Below are positions 41,317 through 50,359 of a stretch of 64,000 nt of DNA, in pieces. The notes below the pieces were generated by a model. That model was not told the DNA's origin. It worked only from the letters and a program-made list of their open reading frames with translations, and searched no databases. The stretch is from contig CAXUDB010000002.1 in NCBI GenBank assembly GCA_964249755.1, positions 558,001 to 622,000 on the forward strand. Direction: 5' to 3'. Source of the DNA: Ilyomonas sp964249755 (GTDB taxonomy: Bacteria; Bacteroidota; Bacteroidia; Chitinophagales; Chitinophagaceae). A program made the translations under genes and the position numbers. Numbering within the stretch: position 1 is the first letter of the stretch; each line of letters opens with the position of its first letter.

Positions 41317-43254
41317 TTAATCAATCAGTTTTATCTTTCGCAAAAAGTCTAAGAAATATTTGTTGTTGCGCAGGTTGACGGGCATCACCGTCAGATGCGC
41401 AAAAATAGGAAGCAGTATATCATTATTGCGATAGCCTTTCTCCAGAAATTCTATAGCAAGGTCTGTCTTATCTACTGCCGCAGCGCCAATGGCAGCGCCG
41501 AACACCGAGAAATACTGCGTTTTATCGCGCTCTATAATTTCATCCATCAGCCGCAGCGCTTCTTCCCTGTTTCCGTTATGTACCTGCGCCAGCGTCATAA
41601 ACCCAAGCGCCCAGGAATGCCTGCCCGAAAGGTTCAAAGCCGTATTGAGACAATCTATAGCGTTTGCCGATTGTCCCATTTCAATGAAGCACCAGCCGGC
41701 CAGGAAATAAGGCAGGAATAAAGTAGCGTCTATTTCAATGGCTTTCTTAGCCTGCTGCAGCGACTCTTCGAACTTCCGCTGCGCCAAAAAAGCCAGCCCT
41801 GTTATGTGGTAAGAGATGGCGTTGTAAGGCTCGATGGCCGTAGATTTCAGCCCTTCTTCTTCAGCTTTTGTCAAGTCGTTTTCTACAATGCTTAAATAGA
41901 AACTGTACCAGGAGTGAGCCGCCGCATAATCGGGGTTGAGCTGAATGGATTTTTTAAAGTTTTTATTGGCGAGATACCGGTCGTTCTCATAAATGCCATA
42001 GATAAAACCCAGCGATGTATAAGGCTCATTTAAAAGCGGGTCTATGCTAATCGATCTCAGTGCGGCCTCCTTTGCTTTCGGCATGGCATCGTTGGGCGGA
42101 AGAATGCCATACAAGCCCAGTGCAGCATACGAATCTGCCACACCCGCATAGGCTTTGGAAAGTGTTGGATCAATATCTATCGCCTGCTGAAAAAACTGCA
42201 GAGCATTGGTCAGCCATCGCCCTCTTTTGTTCCAGTAATACCGTCCTTTTAAATACAATTCATACGCTTCGGTATCAGCCACCGGCACATTCACCAGCGA
42301 TTTCTCGCTCTCCAGCAACGTCACTTTCAGCCTTTCTCTTACTGCCAATGCAATATTGTCCTGGATGGCGAAAATGTCTTTCATATCGCCGTCATATTTA
42401 TCCGACCAGAGATGAACGCCGTCTTCCGCGTTCACGAGATAAGTGGTGATGCGAACGCGGTCGCCATACCGGCGGGTACTGCCTTCGAGTATGGTAGCCA
42501 CACCCAATATCTCCCCAATTTTTGAAGGCGAATCATGCTTGCCCCTGAACTGGAAAGAAGAGGAGCGGCTTACGACTTTCAGGTCCTGTAACTGCGTGAG
42601 CGAGCTTAATATCTCTTCCGCAATGCCATCGCTGAAATAGTCCTGTTCGGCATCGCCGCTGAGGTTGATGAAGGGAAGCACAGCAATGCTTTTGCGAGGG
42701 ATCTTTTTTGCCGGGGGCGTTGGCGCTGATGAGGCAGAAACAATGTCGCTAAGCTGAACAGTGGCAATATTCACTTCATAAATCTGCACCGCGTCTTTTA
42801 CATTTTTTAATTTTTCTTCTTTTACAAAAATGGTTTCAATGCCCTTATTGGCAATGTTTTTTTGCACCGAATCAGATATCCAGATGCCGCCCACCGGCGC
42901 TATGGCCTGTATTCTTGCAGCGATGTTTACGCCATCGCCAAACACGTCCCCGTTTTCAAAAATCACTTCGCTTAAATGAATGCCAATGCGGAGCGACAAG
43001 CCGGGAACGGCAGTTGTAGCCTGCTGAATGGAAACTGCCGATAAGACTGCATTGGTAACGGTAGGAAACGATGCCATGATGCCATCGCCCAGTTCTTTTA
43101 TCCAGCTACCGCCATATTTTTCAATCAGCGGTTTTTGTATATCCCGGTTTTTATTCAATATAGCAAACGCCTTTTGCTCATCATCGCCCATCAGTGCGGT
43201 GTAGCCTACAATATCCGTGAACATAACTGCAGCTAACTGGCGGTATTGTGTCAT
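41317..43254 (-). CDS. Class III adenylate/guanylate cyclase with TolB-like and TPR regions
   Basis: The cyclase domain (1-170) shows the metal motif MFTDIVGYTALMG, then KELGDGIMASF and FGDGVNIAARI with the transition-state Asn/Arg. Residues about 180-330 resemble the FlgO/TolB N-terminal unit (KSIAVLPFINLSGDAEQDYF, GVATILEGSTRRYGDRVRIT). Then several tetratricopeptide repeats follow to the end (about 345-645). No transmembrane segment. It probably produces cAMP in answer to a protein partner held by the TPRs. It lies upstream of the catalase-like gene (179-base gap) and may be independent. Confidence 0.9.
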   Translation of the reverse strand: MTQYRQLAAVMFTDIVGYTALMGDDEQKAFAILNKNRDIQKPLIEKYGGSWIKELGDGIMASFPTVTNAVLSAVSIQQATTAVPGLSLRIGIHLSEVIFENGDVFGDGVNIAARIQAIAPVGGIWISDSVQKNIANKGIETIFVKEEKLKNVKDAVQIYEVNIATVQLSDIVSASSAPTPPAKKIPRKSIAVLPFINLSGDAEQDYFSDGIAEEILSSLTQLQDLKVVSRSSSFQFRGKHDSPSKIGEILGVATILEGSTRRYGDRVRITTYLVNAEDGVHLWSDKYDGDMKDIFAIQDNIALAVRERLKVTLLESEKSLVNVPVADTEAYELYLKGRYYWNKRGRWLTNALQFFQQAIDIDPTLSKAYAGVADSYAALGLYGILPPNDAMPKAKEAALRSISIDPLLNEPYTSLGFIYGIYENDRYLANKNFKKSIQLNPDYAAAHSWYSFYLSIVENDLTKAEEEGLKSTAIEPYNAISYHITGLAFLAQRKFEESLQQAKKAIEIDATLFLPYFLAGWCFIEMGQSANAIDCLNTALNLSGRHSWALGFMTLAQVHNGNREEALRLMDEIIERDKTQYFSVFGAAIGAAAVDKTDLAIEFLEKGYRNNDILLPIFAHLTVMPVNLRNNKYFLDFLRKIKLID

Positions 43255-43404
43255 AGAGGAGACTTACGGTTACTTTGTTGTTCTCTTGCTATGTAAATGT
43301 AATGGCTTATTCCTACTTTGCAGATTCAATACCCATGAAGATACTCAACAAAACTATTTCTTTTCGCAAATCGTACACACAAGCGGCTGCAAATCATTTA
43401 CAAT

Positions 43405-43429
43405 AAAAAAGGAAAGCGATAGGCTTTCC
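43405..43429 (-). terminator. Terminator of the TIM-barrel gene
   Basis: On the minus strand GGAAAGC pairs with GCTTTCC, followed by six T. Confidence 0.65.
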
Positions 43430-43463
43430 TCTGTAAAATTAATAACAGCATTTCGTTAGCTTA

Positions 43464-44387
43464 TCATACCGTCTTCAGCAGTTTTTCAATGTTCTGATAG
43501 CTCGTCGTGATACTGGCATACGCATCTTTCGGTGCATCATGTTCTACAAAGAAATGCTTCATGCCAGCGATTTTTGCACTCTCAAAAATGGGTTTGAAAT
43601 TTACCACACCTTCACCTACGGGTGCCGGTCCCTGCCGCTCTTTATCCAGATCTTTCACATGCCATAATGGGTAGCGTCCCGGGCTTTTCTTAAACAGCTC
43701 TACCGGGTCAACACCAGCTTTAACAGCCCAGCAGAGATCCAGTTCCATCTTCAGCTCATCAGCATTGGTTTCCGACAACAAACGGTCGTAAACTACTTTA
43801 CCATCCAGCTTTTCGAACTCTTTGTCGTGGTTATGGTAGCAAAGCTGGATGCCTGCTTTCTTTGCAACTTCTGCCGATTTATTAAGTGTATCAATAGATA
43901 GCTTTAATTCTTCTGTTGTATCAAACGGTGTATTGGCGCATACCAAATAAGGAACGCCTCCCTCTGCGGCATCATCAATAATCTCCTTGTAATTCTCGCG
44001 CAGGTTTTTCAGCACCGGAATCACAATCGGTTTGCCATCAGCACCCATTGGCATCTTTGCACCAGGTGGCAGTTTAAACGGTGCACCCAACACATGGTGC
44101 GACTGCCACGACAAACCCAAATTTTTCAGAAAAGTATTCCATTCTTTCGGCTTCATGCCATAGAAGCCACCTTTCTTGCTGTAAGCCGATTCAATTTCGG
44201 TATAACCTACCGCGCGAATTTTTTTCAAAGTGCCTTCTACATCGTCGTCAATGGCGCCAAAGAAGGTAAACAATTGCAAGCCCACCGCGTGCTGCATCGG
44301 CAGGTTAAATGCGGAAGCGGTAGAAAGAAAAGCACTGCCTAAAGCGGCTGCGCCCGTTACTTTAATAAATTCTCTTCTTGTTTTCAT
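43464..44387 (-). CDS. Tat-exported sugar phosphate isomerase/epimerase (xylose-isomerase-like TIM barrel)
   Basis: A twin-arginine signal peptide is present: MKTRREFIKVTGAAALGSAF followed by LSTASA. Then a TIM barrel typical of the AP-endonuclease 2/xylose isomerase-like family: GLQLFTFFG, ESAYSKKGGFYG, LCYHNHDKEFEKLDG with metal-binding His/Asp, LKMELDLCW, YPLWHVKDLDKE and HFFVEHDAPKDA. It may isomerise a sugar or inositol derivative in the periplasm. It uses the TatC translocase encoded at 15.5 kb. It is next to the GH78 gene but separated by its own promoter. Confidence 0.88.
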   Translation of the reverse strand: MKTRREFIKVTGAAALGSAFLSTASAFNLPMQHAVGLQLFTFFGAIDDDVEGTLKKIRAVGYTEIESAYSKKGGFYGMKPKEWNTFLKNLGLSWQSHHVLGAPFKLPPGAKMPMGADGKPIVIPVLKNLRENYKEIIDDAAEGGVPYLVCANTPFDTTEELKLSIDTLNKSAEVAKKAGIQLCYHNHDKEFEKLDGKVVYDRLLSETNADELKMELDLCWAVKAGVDPVELFKKSPGRYPLWHVKDLDKERQGPAPVGEGVVNFKPIFESAKIAGMKHFFVEHDAPKDAYASITTSYQNIEKLLKTV

Positions 44388-44429
44388 ATGGATGGTTTTA
44401 ATGGTAAACTAAAAATGTGAGTTTGTGAT

Positions 44430-44437
44430 CAAAGTTA
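44430..44437 (-). promoter_or_regulatory. -7 box before the TIM-barrel gene
   Basis: Minus-strand TAACTTTG, full match to TAnnTTTG, 43 bases upstream of the ATG. Confidence 0.45.
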
Positions 44438-44559
44438 AATTGTAATAATCAGGTGCCCGTTATTCCATCCCTGCACAGTTTAGAGATGCGGAATAGGATG
44501 ATTGAATGAAGTAAAGTTAATTCTTCTAAAATACTTTAGTCACCTAACGACTTTCAATT

Positions 44560-47397
44560 TTATTCTTTCTTTGCGTTCCGGTTAACTTGCTTTGTTACTA
44601 AGAAATGATATTTACCCGAGCCAACAGTGACGATCCTGCTATTTCTCTCAACTACTAAAATGGTTATGTCTTTTGTGTTTTCGAGCAACTTTCCGCTTTC
44701 TTCTATTTTGTCATCGGGTCCAGCTGGAATAGTAATTCCAGCCGTTGTATTTGCTGGTATCTCCACATCCATTGTCACTGTATGTTGTAGCGTATCCCGC
44801 GTCCAGGTATTGCTTAGTTTGCCATAATAGGTTTGCAGGCTTGCCGAAGCCATGGTGAAGCTATCGCTGATGTGTGGTTGCACCTTGATGTGCTTGTAGC
44901 CTACGCCATCTTCATAGGTGTCTAAACCCACCATTACCCGGTACATCCAGTCGCCAATGGCACCGTAAGAATAATGGTTGTAAGAGTTCATGGAAGGGGT
45001 TTCAAAGGTGCCATCCGGTTTAATGCCATCCCAACGTTCCCATATGGTAGTCGCACCCATTTTCACCGGGTAAATCCACGAAGGGTAAGAGGGTTGCAAC
45101 AACAGTTTATAAGCAATACTATCATATCCAAACCGGGATAAGACACCGCACAAATAAGGCGTTCCCAGAAAGCCGGTGGTTAAGTGATTGTCGTAGCTTT
45201 CTACATTCTGTGCCAGCCGCTGCGCAGCCCCGGCACGTAAAGACTCCGGCAAGAGATCAAATTGCAAAGCCAGCACGTAAGCTGTTTGCGTTCCCGATAC
45301 TAAGCGACCGTTGGGTGTGAGATATTCGCGGGCAAAAGCAGCTTTAATATTTTGTAATAACGATGAATAAGTTGCCTCATCTTCTTTGTTGCCCAACACT
45401 TGTGCGGCATTAATCACTAATTGGGTTGAATGCGCATAAAAGCATTGTGCAATTAGGTATTTATCGGTAACGGCAGCCCTGCCGTCATTGTCATCATCCG
45501 GGCGATAAAACAGCCAGTCGCCAAAATGAAAACCGGTCTGCCATAAATTGTTTTTGCTGTTAGCAGTCATGTAATCTACCCACGCTTTCATGCTGGGGTA
45601 TTGGTCGCCCAAGATTTGTTTATCACCATAGGCTAAATACATATTCCACGGAATGATAGTGGCAACATCTGCCCAGCCGGTTGAGCCACTGGAACCATCA
45701 CCCAGCACGTTGGGAATAACAAACGGAACGCTTCCATTGTGCTGGTCAGTCGCCACATCTTTCAGCCATTTGGCAAAAAAGGCGTTTACGTTCATATTAA
45801 AGGAAGCAGTGCGCGAAAACACCTGTGCATCGCCCGTCCAGCCCAAACGTTCATCCCGTTGCGGGCAGTCGGTAGGCACATCTAAAAAGTTTCCTTTTTG
45901 TCCCCATTGAATATTATGCTGAAGCTGGTTAATGAGTACGTTGTTAGTAGAAAAACTTCCCGTTGGTGCCATGTCAGAATACAAAGTAACCGCCGTAAAG
46001 TTGTCTGGTTTCAGTTCACCCTTATAGCCTGTTACCTTCACATACCGGAAGCCATGCCAAGTAAAATGCGGCTCGAAGGTTTCTGCCTCGCCACCTCGCA
46101 GAATAAAATTGTCTTGGGCTTTTGCTTCGCGAAGATTTGCCGTGTAAAAATTACCTTCTTTATCCAGCACTTCTGCATGAGACAGCGTGATGGTATCGCC
46201 GCTGTTGCCGCCCGCTTTCATCACTACCCAGCCCACCAAATTCTGCCCGAAATCAAGAACCTTTTCGCCTTTAGGTGTCGTGATGATTTTAATCACTTTA
46301 AAAGTCTCATGCTTTCGTACCGGTTCGTTCACGGTGGTAATGAGGTTATCATAAGAATAATCAGGAGTTGATACACCGCTCCAGCCCTTATCATCATAAC
46401 CAGCCATCATCCAGCCCTTTTTCTCCAAACGGTCGTCTATCGTTTCGCCGTTGTATATCTCTGTGTAGCGGATGGCGCCGGTGGAAGATTTCCAAGTATT
46501 GTCGGTTGCCACAACCTGTGTAGTACCGTCTGTGTACGTAATGTTGATTTGCGCCAGCAAAGAGATGTCTTTGCCATATACATTGATGTTATTGCCAAAG
46601 CCAATAATACCCCGGTACCAACCATTGCCCAGCGTAACACCAATGGCATTGTTGCCTGTCTTTATCTTATCTGTAACGTCGTATGTTTGATACTGCAGCC
46701 GTTTGTTGTAAGAAGTCCAGCCAGGAGTAAGATAAGCATCGCCCACGCGTTCACCATTAATATTCGCTTCATACAAGCCATGAGCTGTAACATACAATAC
46801 AGCCGATGCGACTTTTTTACCGGTTGCAAATTCTTTTCTAAAAAGAGGGCTGGGGCGGTTGATCGAATCTTCTGTATAACCCGGCGAAATCCACATCGCT
46901 TTGCCTTCCTTATCGAGGTCTAACAAAGCCGTCATAAAAAAAGCCGGCTCGCTCCAGGCAGATGCGCCGCCTTTATTATCCCAAACCCGCACCTTCCAGT
47001 TATAGCGCGTGCCGCTTTGAAATGCCGGACCTTTATAGGTTACACGCACCGACGAATCGCTCCCTATTTTACCACTGTTCCAGACTGTTTTTTTATTCAG
47101 GCTATTAGTGACTTCTATCTCGTAAGCCGTTTGCATCGTGCCCCTTTTTGAACTGTTCAACTGCCAGCTAAAGCGAGGCATTCGCACATCAATACCAATT
47201 GGGTTTTTTCGGTTTTCGGTAAGCAGGTTAGAAACAGTTAGCTGCGCAAATAAACCGGCTGAAAACAACTGAGCCGTAAGGAGCAAACCAATTTTAAAAA
47301 CAACAAACGACTTACAAAATACCGTCTGTCGCTTAAGCCCGCTTTTGTTTTTGAATAACTGAATAAAGTAATCACCGGTTCGTTTTTGTTGTGTCAT
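44560..47397 (-). CDS. GH78 alpha-L-rhamnosidase
   Basis: Releases terminal L-rhamnose from plant or bacterial glycans by inversion. The N-terminus is 50 residues long with a hydrophobic segment (SFVVFKIGLLLTAQLFSAG), a periplasmic signal. Beta-sandwich domains follow, and the (alpha/alpha)6 barrel with the GH78 catalytic motif DCPQRDERLGWTGDAQVF and TTIWERWDGIKPDG downstream. 945 residues is usual. It stands upstream of the TIM-barrel gene; no SusCD pair is adjacent. Confidence 0.93.
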   Translation of the reverse strand: MTQQKRTGDYFIQLFKNKSGLKRQTVFCKSFVVFKIGLLLTAQLFSAGLFAQLTVSNLLTENRKNPIGIDVRMPRFSWQLNSSKRGTMQTAYEIEVTNSLNKKTVWNSGKIGSDSSVRVTYKGPAFQSGTRYNWKVRVWDNKGGASAWSEPAFFMTALLDLDKEGKAMWISPGYTEDSINRPSPLFRKEFATGKKVASAVLYVTAHGLYEANINGERVGDAYLTPGWTSYNKRLQYQTYDVTDKIKTGNNAIGVTLGNGWYRGIIGFGNNINVYGKDISLLAQINITYTDGTTQVVATDNTWKSSTGAIRYTEIYNGETIDDRLEKKGWMMAGYDDKGWSGVSTPDYSYDNLITTVNEPVRKHETFKVIKIITTPKGEKVLDFGQNLVGWVVMKAGGNSGDTITLSHAEVLDKEGNFYTANLREAKAQDNFILRGGEAETFEPHFTWHGFRYVKVTGYKGELKPDNFTAVTLYSDMAPTGSFSTNNVLINQLQHNIQWGQKGNFLDVPTDCPQRDERLGWTGDAQVFSRTASFNMNVNAFFAKWLKDVATDQHNGSVPFVIPNVLGDGSSGSTGWADVATIIPWNMYLAYGDKQILGDQYPSMKAWVDYMTANSKNNLWQTGFHFGDWLFYRPDDDNDGRAAVTDKYLIAQCFYAHSTQLVINAAQVLGNKEDEATYSSLLQNIKAAFAREYLTPNGRLVSGTQTAYVLALQFDLLPESLRAGAAQRLAQNVESYDNHLTTGFLGTPYLCGVLSRFGYDSIAYKLLLQPSYPSWIYPVKMGATTIWERWDGIKPDGTFETPSMNSYNHYSYGAIGDWMYRVMVGLDTYEDGVGYKHIKVQPHISDSFTMASASLQTYYGKLSNTWTRDTLQHTVTMDVEIPANTTAGITIPAGPDDKIEESGKLLENTKDITILVVERNSRIVTVGSGKYHFLVTKQVNRNAKKE

Positions 47398-47609
47398 AGC
47401 AAGTATTTATAAAAACTAAAGATTCACTTAATGTACTCTTGCTTCTTTAACAAAGAGGTATAAAAGCAGCCTGAGAAGGATAATTGTAAACTGAAGCAAA
47501 ATAAACGATTTGGCTAACTTGTTTTGTCATCTATGGCAATGCCTGTCGGTTGTAAATATAAGCTGATGATGGGTGTTTTCGTTTCAACTTTATTTTTAGT
47601 GAAATGATG
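47398..47609. other. Gap without a gene
   Basis: 212 bases, part of a 400-base gap between the GH78 start and the tRNA-Thr gene. AT-rich; no ORF or hairpin that I trust. The rest of the gap holds the tRNA promoter and two tRNA-like units. Confidence 0.5.
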
Positions 47610-47640
47610 TTTGCATGTTGTACAAGCCGTTTTATATTTG
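47610..47640 (+). promoter_or_regulatory. Promoter of the tRNA-Thr unit
   Basis: TTTG at 47610-47613, a 19-base spacer and TATATTTG at 47633-47640. Transcription should start about 47647, right before the first tRNA-like unit, so the whole row is one transcript. Confidence 0.65.
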
Positions 47641-47650
47641 CGCCCTTATT

Positions 47651-47723
47651 GCCAAACTTAGCTCAAACAGTAGAACTTTCCGATGTCTCGGGAGGGTTGT
47701 CTGGAGAGCAGAAGAAATTAACA
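47651..47723 (+). pseudogene. tRNA-like unit A (5' half resembles tRNA-Thr)
   Basis: GCCAAACTTAGCTCAAACAG resembles the acceptor and D-arm of the real tRNA (GCCAACCTAGCTCAGCTGG), followed by a short hairpin TCCGA-TGTC-TCGGG where the anticodon arm would be. No T-arm. It is 73 bases long, the tRNA repeat length. Confidence 0.5.
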
Positions 47724-47797
47724 GCTAACCTTAGCTCAGATGGTAAAACATCCCGACGTGTCGGTAGAGTTGTGAGGAGAAAGGGAAAAGATTAACT
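47724..47797 (+). pseudogene. tRNA-like unit B (5' half resembles tRNA-Thr)
   Basis: GCTAACCTTAGCTCAGATGG, then hairpin CCGACGTGTCGG; 74 bases, ending GATTAAC as unit A ends ATTAAC. No T-arm or 3' acceptor strand. Confidence 0.5.
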
Positions 47798-47870
47798 GCC
47801 AACCTAGCTCAGCTGGTAGAGCATTTCATTCGTAATGAAAGGGTCGTCGGTTCGATTCCGATGGTTGGCT
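47798..47870 (+). tRNA. tRNA-Thr(CGT)
   Basis: Acceptor GCCAACC/GGTTGGC, D-arm GCTC..GAGC, anticodon stem TTTCA/TGAAA around TTCGTAA, T-arm GTCGG-TTCGATT-CCGAT. Discriminator T; CCA is not encoded. Confidence 0.95.
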
Positions 47871-47883
47871 CATCATTGAAAGT

Positions 47884-47909
47884 TAAGCGGATGTTACATC
47901 CGCTTTTTT
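47884..47909 (+). terminator. Terminator of the tRNA-Thr unit
   Basis: AAGCGGATG, TTA loop, CATCCGCTT and a T-run. Confidence 0.8.
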
Positions 47910-48067
47910 ATTTTAACTCATTCTCATTTCATCAAAACAAATAGACATTTCTTCTGGTGTGAATAAACTTTACTCATCCTGCACAAATCCAACACAATAA
48001 AAACAGCGCAGAAGAGTTGACATCTTTGTAACAAAAGTTCCTTGTTTCAGTCATTACTTTTATCAGC

Positions 48068-48955
48068 ATGAATATTTCCTACAACGAACAACAGTTTGAA
48101 CGCAATAAAAATATAAAAGCATTGGCTATAACGATAGCTGTTTGCGTCGCTATGTTTTTATTAATGATATTGGTGAGCTGGACGCCGCCGCAAACGCCGC
48201 TGCCTTTGGTTGATAACGGTATTGAAGTGAACCTGGGAAACAGCGATGCCGGCTTGGGTACTGTAGCTCCGCAAATACCCGGCGAGCCATCTAAAGCCGA
48301 AGAAACGGATGTTCAGCCTCCAAAAGCAATTGCATCACACGATGAACCGGAGGAAAGCAAAGAAGTGGCTGACAACGAGGAAAAGGAAACGCCCGTCATT
48401 CATACATCACCCAAACCCAAAGAACAGCCCAAACATGAAACCGTAATACCAAAGGCAAAGCCGAAAGAAAAAGAACAAGCAGTTGTAGCGCCACCGGCAC
48501 CGCCCAAGCCAAAAGCCGTGTACAAAGGCGGAACGGCACAGAATAACTCTGGCGGCAATGGAGCCGATAGCTATAATGGCGTGCGCAACCAAGGCATTGC
48601 CGGCGGCAAAGGCGACCAAGGCAAAGCCTATGGAAATCCTGCTTCTGACAGTTACACCGGTAACGGTGGCACGGGAAAAGGCGGCGTGAGTATTCGCAGC
48701 GGATTGAGCGGAAGAAAATTTACGCATTTGCCATCCTTTACCGACGACTTTAACGAAAATGCAAAAGTTGCCGTTGACATAACCGTAGATGCGGCTGGCA
48801 ACGTAACCAATGCTACCCGCAACCCGCGTGGAACCACTACTACCAATAGTGGCATCATTGGAATCGCATTATCAAAGGCAAGACAACTAAAACTGAACAA
48901 AGGAACTGATGAACAAACCGGCACAATTGTATTCGATTTCAAGCTTCGTGGTTAG
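48068..48955 (+). CDS. TonB-like energy transducer protein
   Basis: Architecture of TonB: a cytoplasmic start, one transmembrane helix (ALAITIAVCVAMFLLMILVS, about 18-37), then a Pro/Lys/Glu-rich spacer (residues 80-150) and a Gly/Asn-rich stretch. A C-terminal domain follows (ENAKVAVDITVDAAGNVTNA and TGTIVFDFKLRG). It would pass proton-motive force from ExbB/ExbD to outer-membrane receptors. ExbB/D genes are not in the window. It lies 26 bases before folC. Confidence 0.75.
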   Translation: MNISYNEQQFERNKNIKALAITIAVCVAMFLLMILVSWTPPQTPLPLVDNGIEVNLGNSDAGLGTVAPQIPGEPSKAEETDVQPPKAIASHDEPEESKEVADNEEKETPVIHTSPKPKEQPKHETVIPKAKPKEKEQAVVAPPAPPKPKAVYKGGTAQNNSGGNGADSYNGVRNQGIAGGKGDQGKAYGNPASDSYTGNGGTGKGGVSIRSGLSGRKFTHLPSFTDDFNENAKVAVDITVDAAGNVTNATRNPRGTTTTNSGIIGIALSKARQLKLNKGTDEQTGTIVFDFKLRG

Positions 48956-48981
48956 GCTGGATTCAGCATCTTTGCGGTGCT

Positions 48982-50271
48982 ATGAACTATCAGGAAACAA
49001 TTGATTATCTCTATAAAAAACTTCCGCTTTTTAGTCGTCTTGGTGCAGCCGCCATTAAAGCCGATCTCACCAATACCATCACGCTTTGTGAAGCTTTAGA
49101 CAATCCGCAAAAAAACTTTGCTGCCATACATGTAGCGGGCACTAATGGCAAGGGCTCTGTAAGCCATATGCTGGCAGCCATCCTGCAAACGGCGGGTTAC
49201 AAAACAGGTCTTTATACCTCGCCTCATCTGGTAGATTTCCGGGAAAGGATTAAGATAAACGGCGAGCTGTGCGAACCCCGGTTTGTAGTCGATTTTACAG
49301 ATAAAATAAAGCCGTTGATTGAAGAGATAGAACCTTCATTTTTCGAAATAACGGTTGCTATGGCGTTCGATTATTTTAGTAAAGAGAAAGTAGATATCGC
49401 TATTATAGAAACGGGACTGGGCGGGCGTTTGGACAGTACAAATATCATCACGCCAATTCTCAGCATCATTACCAATATCGGTCTTGACCATACACAGATT
49501 TTGGGTGAAACGCTTTCGCAAATCGCTTACGAGAAAGCAGGCATCATAAAGCCGGGCGTACCAGTGGTGATAGGCGAGGTATTGCCCGAAACCGAATCTG
49601 TATTTGTAAATACAGCCAGAGAAAAATCAGCGCCGCTAATGATAGCCCAGGAAAGTTATTATGTTTCGGAATTTGCGTATGAACACAATGCGCTTACGGT
49701 TACCATTGCCAATACAAAGACTGACGACAGGGAAACTTATCATTTAGATTTACCGGGTGTTTATCAAACCAAAAACATCATCACTGTTATAGATGCCGTT
49801 CGATACCTGCAATCTCTTGATTATACGATCTCAGCAGCTGGAATAAAAGAAGCCTTGCATAAAGTGAAAAAGCTAACAGGCTTGCATGGCAGATGGGAAC
49901 TGCTTCGTCATAAACCAGCGGTGATAGCTGATGTGGCACACAATGCTGATGGCATGAAAGCGTTGGCTGAACAGATTGAATTGACTACCTACCATACACT
50001 TCATATCATCATTGGGATGGTGAAAGATAAAGATGTTTTTGGTGCTTTGGCTTATCTGCCAAAGACAGCTAACTATTATTTTACCCAGCCACAAACACCT
50101 CGAGCCTTGCCTGCAGATCAAATGGCTGAAATCGGCGCCGGTATTGGCTTGCATGGCAGAACATTCGACCACGTGAATGAAGCATTGCAGCACGTAATTA
50201 CGCACGCACACGAAGATGATCTTGTGCTAATTTGCGGAAGTGTGTTTTTGGTAGGAGAGGTAATGGCGTAA
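48982..50271 (+). CDS. folC: Dihydrofolate/folylpolyglutamate synthase
   Basis: Adds glutamate to dihydropteroate and folates. Mur-ligase-type ATP motif HVAGTNGKGSVSHMLAAI (51-68), YTSPHLVDFRERIKING, then ETGLGGRLDSTNII and DVAHNADGM of the C-terminal part. 429 residues is normal. Ordered after a tonB-like gene, as in many Bacteroidota; a strong terminator follows. Confidence 0.93.
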   Translation: MNYQETIDYLYKKLPLFSRLGAAAIKADLTNTITLCEALDNPQKNFAAIHVAGTNGKGSVSHMLAAILQTAGYKTGLYTSPHLVDFRERIKINGELCEPRFVVDFTDKIKPLIEEIEPSFFEITVAMAFDYFSKEKVDIAIIETGLGGRLDSTNIITPILSIITNIGLDHTQILGETLSQIAYEKAGIIKPGVPVVIGEVLPETESVFVNTAREKSAPLMIAQESYYVSEFAYEHNALTVTIANTKTDDRETYHLDLPGVYQTKNIITVIDAVRYLQSLDYTISAAGIKEALHKVKKLTGLHGRWELLRHKPAVIADVAHNADGMKALAEQIELTTYHTLHIIIGMVKDKDVFGALAYLPKTANYYFTQPQTPRALPADQMAEIGAGIGLHGRTFDHVNEALQHVITHAHEDDLVLICGSVFLVGEVMA

Positions 50272-50297
50272 GATTGAAACTCCATAAATGAGTAAAC

Positions 50298-50338
50298 AAA
50301 AAGAAGCAGCCTGTAAACATTACAGGCTGCTTCTTTTT
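50298..50338. terminator. Bidirectional intrinsic terminator
   Basis: AAAAAGAAGCAGCCTGTA pairs perfectly with TACAGGCTGCTTCTTTTT around a five-base loop, serving folC and the convergent lipoprotein gene. Confidence 0.9.
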
Positions 50339-50359
50339 ATCTTGACTAATAAATTTTTC

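Noticed and set aside
35279..43254. Prophage or defence island around the heme-lipid operon
   Set aside because: No integrase, phage structural gene, restriction enzyme or direct-repeat boundary was seen; only the gene content is unusual.
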